A stretch of DNA of 33,406 bases from Priapulus caudatus (lineage: Eukaryota > Priapulida > Priapulimorpha > Priapulimorphida > Priapulidae). The notes below the pieces were generated by a model. That model searched no databases, was not told the origin of the DNA, and saw only the letters and a program-made list of their open reading frames with translations. Each line of letters opens with the position of its first letter. The first letter of the stretch is position 1. Positions 11,477-20,349 of the stretch are shown here, piece after piece. Both the position numbers and the translations under genes were made by a program. The DNA lies in the NCBI RefSeq assembly GCF_000485595.1, contig NW_014577339.1, positions 133,729 through 167,134 of the forward strand, read 5' to 3'.

Positions 11477-12515
11477 CTCTACTATCCCGCGGATATCAGG
11501 ATGACGCCGTAATTTCGCACTCTTAGATCTAAGATGGTTAGCGGATTAACACACACATCTCAAGCTGGTAGGGATTAACACAACACATAACTAAGCTGTT
11601 GCGGATATTAACACAAACAATTAAAGCTGGTGGATTAACACAACACATCTAAGCTGCGTGGGGATATTACACAACACATCTAGCTCGAGTGGCAATTAAC
11701 ACAACACATCTTAACGATGGTGGGATTAAACAATGACACATCTCAGCTGTGAGGATTAACACAACACATCTAAGCTGTGTAGGGATTAAACACTACACAT
11801 CCTAAGCCTGCAGCTGGGATTAATCATAACAAATCTAAAGCTGGCCCTGCGGATAACATAACACATCCTAAGCTGGTGGCGATTAACATACACACAGCTA
11901 AGCTTGGTGGAATTAACACAACGACATCACTAAGCTGGTCTGGGGATTAACACAAACACATTGTAAGCTGGTGGGATTATTAACATAACACCATCTTAAG
12001 CTGCTGTTGGGATTAACACAACACATCCAAAGCTTTGTGGGATTGACCACAACACATCTAAAGTGGCGGGCATTAACACTAAACACATCTAACAGCTGGT
12101 CGCAATATAACACAAACACATCTAAGCTGGGGCCGTGGGATTAACATAACACATCTAAGCTCGGTGGAGATTAACATAAACACAATCTAGCTCGGTGGGA
12201 ATTAACATAACACATCTAACGCTGTGGGATTTAACATAACAAATCCTAAGCTAGGTGGGATTAAACAACAATCTAGCTGTGGGATTACATAACACATACT
12301 AAGCTTGGTGGCGATTAACATTATTTTTGCTAAGCTGGTAGGATAAACATATTACAGCTAAGCTGGTGGGATTAACATAACACATCTAAGCTGGTGGGAT
12401 TAACATAACACATCTAAGCTGGTGGGATTAACACAACACATCTAAGCTGGTGGGATTAACATAACACATCTAAGCTGGTGGGATTAACATAACACATCTA
12501 AGCTGATGGGATAAC

Positions 12516-13318
12516 CATAATACACCCCAGTACACTACTAATAATAGAAAGTTTAATAACACAATGATGTGTAGATTATAATTAGTTCTGACATTAATTC
12601 TATCCAGTGTGTGAGATATCCGATGCCAAAATGCATCTCTGACGTCTGCAGATTATAATTTTGAAATGTAATTAACGTAGAGGCACTCCTGAAGCTTACA
12701 ATGGCTGTAACTTTACGAAGCACCTTGATATATAATCCCAACACATTTAATGCAGTAGTAGGAAGCAAATCGCTGAAAACTACACCAATAAAGGATTATG
12801 CAGAGTTAGAAGAAATTGTATGAAAAAGGATTTAATAGGATTCCTGCATTTCCTACTTCCTTTTCCATGTAGAGCGCTTACGTGAAAGTTTCCATTACTG
12901 TGGTTTCCAACGTGTCCAAGAGCGAAAACAGACACAAAATGTATCGTGCGCTTACGAAGGATAGAATTTTCTGGTCGTGTCACTATCCAACATTGTTCAC
13001 ATAAAACCACTGGGATTCATCACATCTCAATCGGTCGAAATCTCCGCGCTGATAGTAAGTACTACACAGTCTGATGCGTACGTTTATCACAAGCACGCGG
13101 TTGTCCGCTGGGCAACGCTGCATGAAAACGGCACTTTGTACAAATCCTCTCACACGCAGATTCTAGATCGCACACACGCGATGCGTTACGCTAATGCAAG
13201 CAGGAGCTCACAGATGCCTAGCAGGCATCGAAGGATTATGTGCTGACATTATAACGAATAGTCTGTGTTACGCTGATGCAAAACTGCAACACTGGGCATC
13301 CCTGCAACACTAACTATG
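12516..13318. other. Unassigned spacer
   Basis: Unique-looking sequence; the ORFs here show no known domain. No ERK exon recognised. Confidence 0.35.
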
Positions 13319-13452
13319 GCTGAGAGGGTCTCGTTAGTGGAGTAGGCGAAGTACGGTCCGGCATATCACATAGTTACCAGGGTACGTTCCGGTATACCGG
13401 ACCGTACCCAGGGTAGGTTCCGGCAGTACCCTGGGTGACATAGACTCTCAGC
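13319..13452. mobile_element. Foldback element, copy 2 (right half)
   Basis: It matches the right part of the 15361-15652 element: CTCGTTAGTGGAGTAGGCGA, TACGGTCCG, ACCAGGGTACGTTCCGGTAT, and the end CATAGACTCTCAGC. The left arm and the telomeric core are missing, but GCTGAGAGGGTCT remains at the left edge. Confidence 0.75.
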
Positions 13453-13728
13453 AGCACTGACCATCACTGCAACGGTCAAACCTCTTCCATATTGTATGAG
13501 AAAACTAAAACCAAACTTCCACTACAGAATGCCACGCACAGAGAAAGAGAGAGGGGGTGGCAGATACTTGCAGACAGAGTGTTAAGCTGCACACTGTAAG
13601 CCTGCATTCGAGACTGCCGCCGTTTCATTAATTTTCTACAGGTCAGTGATATGATAAAGAGAGCACCTTCGACAAAAGCCTGCAGGCGGATACTCGCCAG
13701 TGAAGCCTTAACTAGGTCGTTACAAACT

Positions 13729-13745
13729 GCAGCAGCAACAGCAGT

Positions 13746-13783
<38 letters not shown>

Positions 13784-13801
13784 CAGCAGCAGCAGTAGTA
13801 G
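13729..13801. repeat. (CAG)n trinucleotide repeat with TAG interruptions
   Basis: About 24 CAG/GCA units interrupted by TAG variants. It lies downstream of ERK exon 2, in what should be ERK intron 2. The poly-Ala readings on both strands are not credible genes. Confidence 0.93.
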
Positions 13802-14502
13802 AACAACTTATAACTGACAAGAAAGGACAAAAAATCGCTAAGCGCTTCGCCAGCCGAACTAAACGTATAAAAACTTGCTAGTCTACATAGATTAAAATGT
13901 TCCTACACTATTTCCCTGCACAAACAGCATGGTTTTTACGAGCAGACTGAGAGAAATCGGCGTTCTAAGAAATGATTCATTCGAAACGGATGCCACCGAT
14001 AGATCGCTCAGTAGCTGTAAATGTAATCGGCAGCAGTAGCTGTAATCGGCAGCGCACAAGCAAGGATACACATCTTTCATCTCCCCTATGCTGACTTCTC
14101 GGATAATATCCTGGATATTGATTACCTGTGAGGAAAAACAATTGCATTTGTGAGAATGGGGTGAACAGCCAGCCGCACTCCATGGTGCAAGGAGTGAGCG
14201 TGGAGGAGCTTAACTATTGATTATCCTGACACGATCCTGCGGCCCTTAATCACGCATGAAGCCAGGTCATTCGCCCTTGCTAACTAGATCCTGCCAATAA
14301 TCCACCTAGGGGATATGAAATAGAAGCAAATCCAACGGAATTAGCTGGACGAGCAAATTTGGGCATCTTGCAATATTATCTAGACAACTCTGAGAGCCGC
14401 CGGCTAGCACCAACAGCCTATTTAGTCTGTCAGGGTAAATGCAATGACAGGTAGCTTCACTCTTTATTAATACACAATACTAAAGCTTTATGTGCTACTC
14501 AC

Positions 14503-14629
14503 ATTTTCATGTTTAAATCGAGTCAGGATCTTGATCTCTCGCAATGTACGTTGGCAGTACGTCTGATGTTCGAATGGCGAGATCTTTTTTATCGCTACTT
14601 TAGCCTTTGTTACATTGTCTAATGCTGAA
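14503..14629 (-). CDS. MAPK1: ERK exon 2 (catalytic lysine and alpha-C helix)
   Basis: Acceptor TGCATTTCAG at 14630-14631 and donor GTGAGT at 14502-14501. It encodes 42 residues after the shared Cys40, including [20 protein letters not shown], and ends in FKHEN. Relative to my recollection of the vertebrate exon, this one ends earlier, which would mean an extra or shifted intron. Confidence 0.95.
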
Positions 14630-17600
14630 CTGAAATGCAGTAACACCTCTTGTTCAATTGCTTGACATAAATGCCATCAGATAGATAGTTACTACTACAA
14701 CCACAACTGTACACGGTTATTCATTTAAAAGCTAAACAGTGGATAGTTCATGCCAGCCAAAGTCGTGCAAATACATCTTAGAGATCCTAGAGATCCTAGA
14801 GAGATCCTAGAAATACATCTTAGAGATCCTAGAGATCCTAGAGATCCTAGAAATACATCTTAGAGATCCTAGAGATCCTAGAGATCCTAGTTACAACCAT
14901 ATTATTATATCACAAGACGATTTCCAAATAATGTCCATGCACATAACAAAAATGTGTATCATTTGTATATATTTTTCATAATTTCACAACTTGGCTTAGA
15001 CCCAGTGAAAAAAATACACGGGGGCTCGGGGCGATTTAGCCCCCAAAATGCCAAAAAGAGCCCCGGAAATGCCAAAAAGAGCACCCGAAAATATGCATAG
15101 AGTTCAATGCAAACCAAATTTTATAGAGCTATTTTCATGCACGCGAGCTTGAAAAGTAGCCCCCGAAAAATAAATTTTTTTCCCTGCTTAGACCTATTAT
15201 AACAATATCCTTTGGTACATTGTTACTGGTATCAGGGTGACTAACAATTTGCATATTCACTTAATAAGCTAGGTCAAATATGCAATAGCCTGAAACAGGC
15301 CTATATATGTGGCGAGCTTCTAGATATATATATAGCTTAGTTTTAATGACTAACACTATATAGCGCATAGGGTCTATGTCCCCCAGGGTACTGCCGGAAC
15401 GTACCCTGGGTACGGTCCGGTATACCGGAACGTACCCTGGTAACTATTTGATATGGTTAGGGTTAGGGTTGGGGTTTGAGTTAGGGTTAGGGTTAGGGTT
15501 AGGGAGAGGGCGTCGGCGACTCCCTAGACTCGTTAGTGGAGTAGGCGAGGTACGGTCCGACATATTAGATAGTACCAGGGTACGTTCCGGTATACAGGAC
15601 CGTACTCAGGGTACGTTCCGGCAGTACCCTGGGGGACATAGACCCTCTCAGCAACACTATAGTATGACCTATAAAATACGAACTATGTGCATAGTTGGCA
15701 TTAACATTGTATCAAAGCTACAGAGAAGAATTTAACATACGTTAAAAACATACGAAAAATATACGAATCAAAAACAGATGTTTGCGTAAGTGCTATTGAC
15801 ATTGCATTCCCAACGTACAGAATCTCATATAGAGAATGAAGTTCATATATGATTTAAGGCGCGTAAACGTTGTTCAAGTAAGTTTTACATGCAGAATTTC
15901 ACTGTGAAATTTAAGTCTTCCACGATCACACAAGTACCATCAAACACAGTTCAGTCCTCTATTAACAGTCAACAAATCAATGTTTAACCCTCCTCTTGAG
16001 GGTCAAAAGGTTATCCGACACTTACTCTTCGCACGTCAGTGGAAAGCATATTTCATGGTCCTTTCAATAAAGCCATAAAAATGTTAGGTCACCGCTGAAA
16101 CAAAAAAGTTTTTCAATCGCTCCGTCAGACCATGTCCTCAGAAAATGTCTAAAATCTGCCCTCTGCCCCATTGACCTTTGACCTGTGACCTCCAATTTCG
16201 GCACAGTAACGGCTTTTCCTACCATGATGCTATACACCGACTATCACGAGCCTAGGTCGAGCCGTTTAGATTTGTGCCGCAATTCTGCATTTCCTCCCTA
16301 TACCTTAAGTTAAGGAGTGAATGTTCCCCCTTCTTTTACACCTCTTGACCTTTGACCTTTGACCCCCAGCTTCGACATCCCAACTCGTTTTCGGATTACC
16401 CCCCCACGTCCCGAATATCGTGACCATACGTCGAGCGGTTAAGATTTGTGCCCAACTGTTGACGGACGGACGGACGCTCGGACGGACGGACGGACGGACG
16501 GACGGACGATCATGCGATTCTACAAGCTGCATCTGACTATGTCAGATGAGCTAAAAAGATAGAAGACAAATTTATACACTTTACATTCCTAGGCAAATCA
16601 TCCATAAAATGGTTATTCATCACAAATCATGTGGCCGATCTCCTCGAACTCTCAAAGTTTATCGAAGATTCATTCAAGCTACGACAAGATCCACCAAAAA
16701 CATAAATGGTGAGATATACCATAGGATATACAAATAATAAATTAAATCACACCACATATCCCAAGCTCAATACAGAGAGGTTTTGGGCTTTACTATTCCT
16801 ACATCATTCTGTACTCAGGGCACCTGCAGTTTTCGATACCAAACGTTACTATCTGCGGCAACCGATACCACGCGATAGTTTATTCACATAAATCTTGTTC
16901 GTTATCGTAGTTTAGGAGTTTGAATTTTATTACACTAGTTTGAAGTGTTGTTTTTTTGGTTAGAATATAACGTTAAATTATGTTAAATAAAAAATATATT
17001 AGGCCGATGAAAGTTGATTTCATGGTTCTCGTCAGGCATTGTTGAGATTTTGATGAGGGATTTAGATCAACATTCATCTTTCATATACAAACCAATAGAA
17101 CTTAGTGAGGGTATCGGGTCTTGTACATATGCAAAATAAGATTGAAAAATGTCATAACTTCTTTGTTGAGTTTTTACTCAAATTTTTACTGTTTGTCTTC
17201 CATACATGATACATGTAGTGCTGACTGTAGATTGTTGATTTTTTGAGGCGGGAATTTCATATGGGGACTTTTTGATGCGGGAATTTCGTCAGCGATGAGT
17301 GTTGAACTTTTTTGGTGCGGGAGTAAAATTTGATGCGGGCGCTGACGAGAACCATGACATCAACTTTCATCGGCCTTATGTACCATGGCGTCATGCAGTC
17401 ATGTCAAGTAGTATAAGACACATCGTTTCTCCCTTGTTTTTATTAGCCTAGGAACTTGTTTTATTGTAGTTTGTAGCCTATTTGCCTGTATGATCTGCGA
17501 TTATCCGTGCAATAAACTTTATTTGAATTTGAATTTGAATAACTTAAGATTAAGATAAAAATAACACATTTACACACAGAATTGTAATTATAGTGATATT

Positions 17601-18062
17601 ATATTATGAAAAAAAAATAGTGATGAAAATATGATGGTAAAATTTGTGTGTTTTCATGGAAAATACATCAGAAAACTTATTTATCTACCGATCATAAACC
17701 AAAACAAATATTTACAAATGGCGTTTGTTCTCTTGTTTTGAAGGTTTGTTGAGTCTAAGCAAATCAAAGCAGCCAAAGGAGCCCAAAACTTTGCAATGGA
17801 TATAACGTGTAGGAAAAAATAATTCGCTACCAGGCCACGGGCTGCAAGTGCAAGTGCAAGTTGAACTTGCAACAGCAAGGCACCACCTTATTTCCAATAT
17901 GACTTAGAAAGCAAGTTGCAACATGCACAACGACGTAACTTACCAGACCATTCCATAAGCACCTTCGCCAATGTACGCAAGCTTGATATATCTTGGGCCG
18001 ACATCAAATATTTGCCCCCGAATTAGTTCGGGGGAGCTCTTCGTTTGTGCATCCTCTGCCAT
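14503..18062 (-). CDS. MAPK1: ERK-type MAP kinase, first two coding exons only
   Basis: Exons 18062-17944 and 14629-14503 join across a GT-AG intron of 3.3 kb through a split Cys codon (TG|T) and encode residues 1-82. The reading begins [20 protein letters not shown], then [20 protein letters not shown], and continues [35 protein letters not shown] and TRFKHEN. This is close to the N-lobe of human ERK2 ([49 protein letters not shown]). The Gly-rich loop GEGAYG (32-37), catalytic Lys54 and alpha-C Glu71 are present at the ERK2 positions. ERKs are Ser/Thr kinases activated by MEK at the end of the Ras-Raf cascade. The HRD, DFG and TEY segments were not found between 14502 and 1, so later exons probably lie before position 1. 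The Met sits in good start context (A at -3, G at +4). Confidence 0.93.
14769..14890. repeat. GAGATCCTA minisatellite with 40-bp higher-order unit
   Basis: The 9-bp unit GAGATCCTA occurs about three times per block, and blocks are separated by GAAATACATCTTA, giving three higher-order units of about 40 bp. It lies in ERK intron 1, about 140 bp before exon 2. Confidence 0.92.
15003..15186. mobile_element. Non-autonomous hAT-like element (MITE), 184 bp
   Basis: Ends are CAGTGAAAAAAAT at the left and, inverted, CAGGGAAAAAAAT at the right, followed inward by CGGGGGCT on both arms. A perfect 8-bp target duplication CTTAGACC flanks it (14995-15002 and 15187-15194). An 8-bp duplication and CAG-type ends are hAT hallmarks. 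It is inserted in ERK intron 1. Confidence 0.85.
15361..15652. mobile_element. Foldback element carrying telomeric repeats, complete copy
   Basis: The roughly 80-bp inverted arms (GGTCTATGTCCCCCAGGGTA, CTGCCGGAACGTACCCTG, TACGGTCCGGTATACCGGAA) enclose a 120-bp core holding TTAGGG repeats. A perfect 9-bp duplication AACACTATA lies at 15352-15360 and 15653-15661. The arms are themselves made of smaller palindromes (GGTACGTTCCGG-like). No coding capacity. The duplication length suggests a Mutator-like or other 9-bp transposase acting in trans. Confidence 0.85.
15456..15504 (+). repeat. Interstitial telomeric repeat (TTAGGG)n within the foldback element
   Basis: About seven TTAGGG units, two of them altered (TTGGGG, TTTGAG), in the loop between the element's arms. 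Confidence 0.92.
15980..16557 (+). repeat. Dispersed DR1-rich repeat, copy 2 (full length)
   Basis: It starts ATGTTTAACCCTCCTCTTGA and ends with a CATCTGAC hairpin and GAGCTAAAAA. Internally it has two diverged halves, each TGACCTTTGACC..., then ...TCGAGC(G/C)GTT..AGATTTGTGCC. A GACG tetranucleotide array lies at 16464-16508. It is in ERK intron 1. No domain recognised in the minus ORF. Confidence 0.88.
16171..16193. promoter_or_regulatory. Triple AGGTCA half-sites spaced by one base (DR1 array)
   Basis: TGACCT-T-TGACCT-G-TGACCT is three direct AGGTCA half-sites on the reverse strand with 1-nt spacers, the DR1 arrangement bound by RXR, HNF4 and COUP-TF type receptors. The second half of the repeat has TGACCT-T-TGACCT-T-TGACCC near 16347-16367. 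Confidence 0.5.
16558..17001 (+). other. Unassigned, with a 61-codon ORF
   Basis: An ORF at 16706-16891, preceded in another frame by an open stretch, has no recognisable domain. It may be the decayed upstream part of the retroelement whose 3' end is at 17540. Confidence 0.25.
17002..17375. mobile_element. Inverted-repeat element with TTA target duplication (PIF/Harbinger-like MITE), 374 bp
   Basis: The terminal repeats GGCCGATGAAAGTTGAT, then TCATGGTTCTCGTCAG, are nearly identical on both ends over about 33 bp. TTA occurs directly outside each end (16999-17001 and 17376-17378). A 3-bp TWA duplication is typical of PIF/Harbinger. The interior has direct GATGCGGGAATTT-like repeats and no transposase. 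Confidence 0.78.
17379..17540 (+). mobile_element. 3' end of a non-LTR retrotransposon
   Basis: The sequence ends AATAAACTTTATTTGAATTT, with a (TTTGAA)3 tail at 17522-17540. A polyadenylation signal followed by a short TTTGAA/TTTGAT microsatellite is the typical tail of CR1/L2/Jockey-type LINEs. No reverse transcriptase is recognised upstream; the MITE above is inserted just before it. Confidence 0.55.
17944..18062 (-). CDS. MAPK1: ERK exon 1 (start codon to the Gly-rich loop)
   Basis: ATG at 18062-18060, donor TG|GTAAGT at 17943-17942. It encodes 39 residues plus two bases of Cys40. The N-terminus ahead of [11 protein letters not shown] is short, as in invertebrate ERKs. A perfect 8-bp hairpin lies in the coding sequence at 18015-18034. 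Confidence 0.95.
18015..18034. repeat. Perfect 8-bp hairpin inside ERK exon 1
   Basis: CCCCCGAA and TTCGGGGG flank TTAG within the codons for SPELIRG, starting about 28 nt after the ATG. Confidence 0.85.
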
Positions 18063-18070
18063 GTTCACAG

Positions 18071-18078
18071 TGACGTCA
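18071..18078. promoter_or_regulatory. Full CRE palindrome (TGACGTCA) just upstream of the ERK start codon
   Basis: A perfect CREB/ATF consensus palindrome lies 9-16 nt upstream of the ERK ATG, so it is in the 5' UTR or a very short promoter. A single 8-mer can occur by chance; its position is the only support. Confidence 0.35.
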
Positions 18079-18108
18079 TTACCACCTGAAAGCTGTTCAC
18101 TTGTAATA

Positions 18109-19357
18109 GTCAGGTCCCTTAGTACAAAATATGGGTCGAATCGTTACAGGAGTGACAAAAGTCTCAAACTTGGCACAGTTGTAGCTTATGGCAGTACTAT
18201 AATTATTAGAGAGGGTGCCCAATGCAGATATTTCTTAGAAGTGAATTACAGATGATTAAATGTTCGAACCACACGACTCCGAACCCACCTACCGCGCCCG
18301 CCTGTGTACAATGCCAGCTGTACAATGCGCCAGTACACATAGTAGAGGCGGGCGCGGTAGGGGGGTTCGGAGTCGGGTAGTTCGAACATTTAATCATCTG
18401 ACATCTGTAATTCACTTCCGCGCGCATATATTTGCTAATATATTGACTAATATTCACAGAGAGTATAGCTAGGACATGTGTCTATAGGTATCTAGAATTT
18501 TAGAAATGTAACTCAAATCCTTCGCGAGATATTAGAGTTAGTACACTATCCTACGGGCCATATATATAGCCGCGCGAATATATTAGCCTATGAGTGATAC
18601 CGTGCGTATATTTTTGGTAATTAATTAAACTGTTCGTGCTTTAATAAACTCAAAATTCACAGAGTCCATAGCTAAGACATGTGTTTACATGTATCTAGAA
18701 TTTTAGAAAATGTAACTCAAATCCTTCGCGAGATATTAGAGTTAGTATACTATCCTACGGGACATTAGCCGCGCGTATATATTAGCCTATGAGTGATACC
18801 GTGCGTATATTTTTGGTAATTAATTAAACTATTCGTGCTTTATTAAACTCAAAATTCACAGAGACCATAGCTAAGACATGTGTTTATATGTAGAATTTTA
18901 GAAAATGTAACTCTAATCCTTTGCGAGATATTAGAGTTAGTACACTGTCCTACGGGCCATAGCCGCGCGTATATATAATATTAGCCTATGAGCGATACCG
19001 TTAGCCGATAAAATTCACGGGGATTATAGCTAGAACATGTGTCTAGATATGTATCTAAATTTCTAGAAATGTAGCTCAATTCGTTCGCGAGATATGAGAG
19101 TTAATACACTTGCATGCCGCCTATAGCGCAATATAGCGTATGCGTACGGGGGGAGGGGGTGGGGGGGTTAACAGCTGTATACAATGCGCCAGTACATGCG
19201 GGCGCGGTTCAAACATTTAATCATCTGTAATTCACTTCTAAGGAATATCTACATTGGGCACCCCCTCTAATATTTATAGTACTGCCATAGGCTACAACTG
19301 TGCCAAGTTTGGTGCTTTTGTCAGCTCTGTAACGATCATGAAGCTAAGGGACCTGAC
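18109..19357. mobile_element. Large inverted-repeat element upstream of ERK, with internal tandem array
   Basis: Terminal repeats of about 160 bp: left 18109-18266 starts GTCAGGTCCCTTAG and contains CAAACTTGGCACAGTTGTAG; right 19205-19357 is its inverted partner. TA lies outside each end (18107-18108 and 19358-19359). A second inverted pair (GATTAAATGTTCGAAC) occurs at 18254-18269 and 18379-18394. No transposase. The ERK start codon lies only 46 nt from its left end. Confidence 0.75.
18455..19135 (+). repeat. Tandem repeat of about 195 bp, three to four copies, inside the inverted-repeat element
   Basis: Copies start near 18456, 18657, 18853 and 19011 with TTCACAGAGNNNATAGCTA, then ACATGTGT, and share TCCTTCGCGAGATATTAGAG and TAGCCTATGAGTGATACCGT. 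The fourth copy is more diverged and shorter. Confidence 0.88.
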
Positions 19358-19359
19358 TA

Positions 19360-20261
19360 TAACTACATTCACGTACCTTGAGAGTATCGTCATCATCAGC
19401 GTCAGTCATTCTTTGTAAGAACACGATACAGGCACGTTACCAACTTAAAGGCTTTACAGGCTCTTCTTGGAGTCTCTCCCGTGATTTGTTATCGCTTCCC
19501 ACGGCAAGATTCTAAATATCTGAAGAGGTACATGTCTCCTTGCAGTTTATTTTATCACATAGAAAACATTCAATAAACCAATTCATTTTCAAATAATTCC
19601 AGTGTTTGCATTTATTTCACATTAGATCACACAACTGTCATCACCATCTCATGCATTTACAATTGCGTTTTCTCTTAAATCGACACACTAATGTATGTTA
19701 CAACACGACACATGTATGAAATATGTATTGACTAAAAGTATATTGGCATACCTATGTACAATTACGATAAATTGTGATACTACTGTAACAAAATGATATC
19801 ATATATGATGCAAATAAAGCTTAGCACACTGCTAGAAAGTCATTCTATATTTCAGTAGGTTATTCAACCTTAGTAACTAGCTTGGGATAATTTACTTTGT
19901 AATATCCCAGATCTGAAAACATACATGAACCTGTATCTGTTTCTTCAACCAATATGAGTTCTATATAGTATGTGAGTTCTAATAGTAGAATGTCATACGT
20001 TAGGAATGAATAGTGTTTTCTGAGTAAAAATATTTGCTGCCACATCAAGAAGAGGTTGCTGGTGGAGCATACAACAAGAGGAACAACAGGAATAAGTAAG
20101 AGCTGAGAGTACTAGTGTGTATAGGTGCTTAAACAGCACATGACATACTGCTACACTTTATCTGAGCATTGCACACTTAATTATTATCATACCATGCCTT
20201 CTGCACTTGCGGGCTTCAACAAGGATAATTCACTGTCACAGTGCATAGGTTCACTGCTGCA
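19360..20261. other. Intergenic sequence between NCBP3 and ERK
   Basis: AT-rich; it includes the NCBP3 3' UTR of unknown length. No other gene or repeat recognised. Confidence 0.4.
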
Positions 20262-20267
20262 TTTAAT
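20262..20267 (-). promoter_or_regulatory. Candidate poly(A) signal of NCBP3 (ATTAAA)
   Basis: An ATTAAA hexamer on the minus strand lies about 82 nt after the NCBP3 stop. The nearest canonical AATAAA noticed on this strand is at 19551-19546, about 800 nt after the stop. Which is used cannot be told from sequence alone. Confidence 0.3.
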
Positions 20268-20349
20268 GTTATATGTAGTTTAAGCACCCTTAACTAGCTC
20301 CACATGAAGCAGATAATTGTCCAATGCGAACATCCGAATATTTGCCGCA

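Larger units (their letters stand above)
10690..12515. repeat. 28-bp satellite array with gap and noisy centre
   Basis: The unit is TAAGCTGGTGGGATTAACAT followed by AACACATC (28 bp). Clean copies run 10790-11042 and 12330-12510; diverged founder-like units sit at 10690-10790. The block at about 11520-12320 has copies full of single-base gains and losses. The left edge of the clean array (GCTAAGCTGGTAGGATAAAC, then ATATTACAGC) recurs at 12329. Confidence 0.92.

Noticed and set aside
13476-13881. Poly-Ala ORFs on both strands
   Set aside because: Produced by the CAG repeat in ERK intron 2; no splice context or homology.
1-14502. Remaining ERK exons (HRDLKP, DFG, TEY segments)
   Set aside because: I looked on the minus strand for these motifs and found none; nothing is annotated there as ERK.
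16706-16891. 61-codon plus-strand ORF between the DR1 repeat and the MITE
   Set aside because: The translation has natural-looking composition but matches no family I recognise. Kept only as unassigned sequence.
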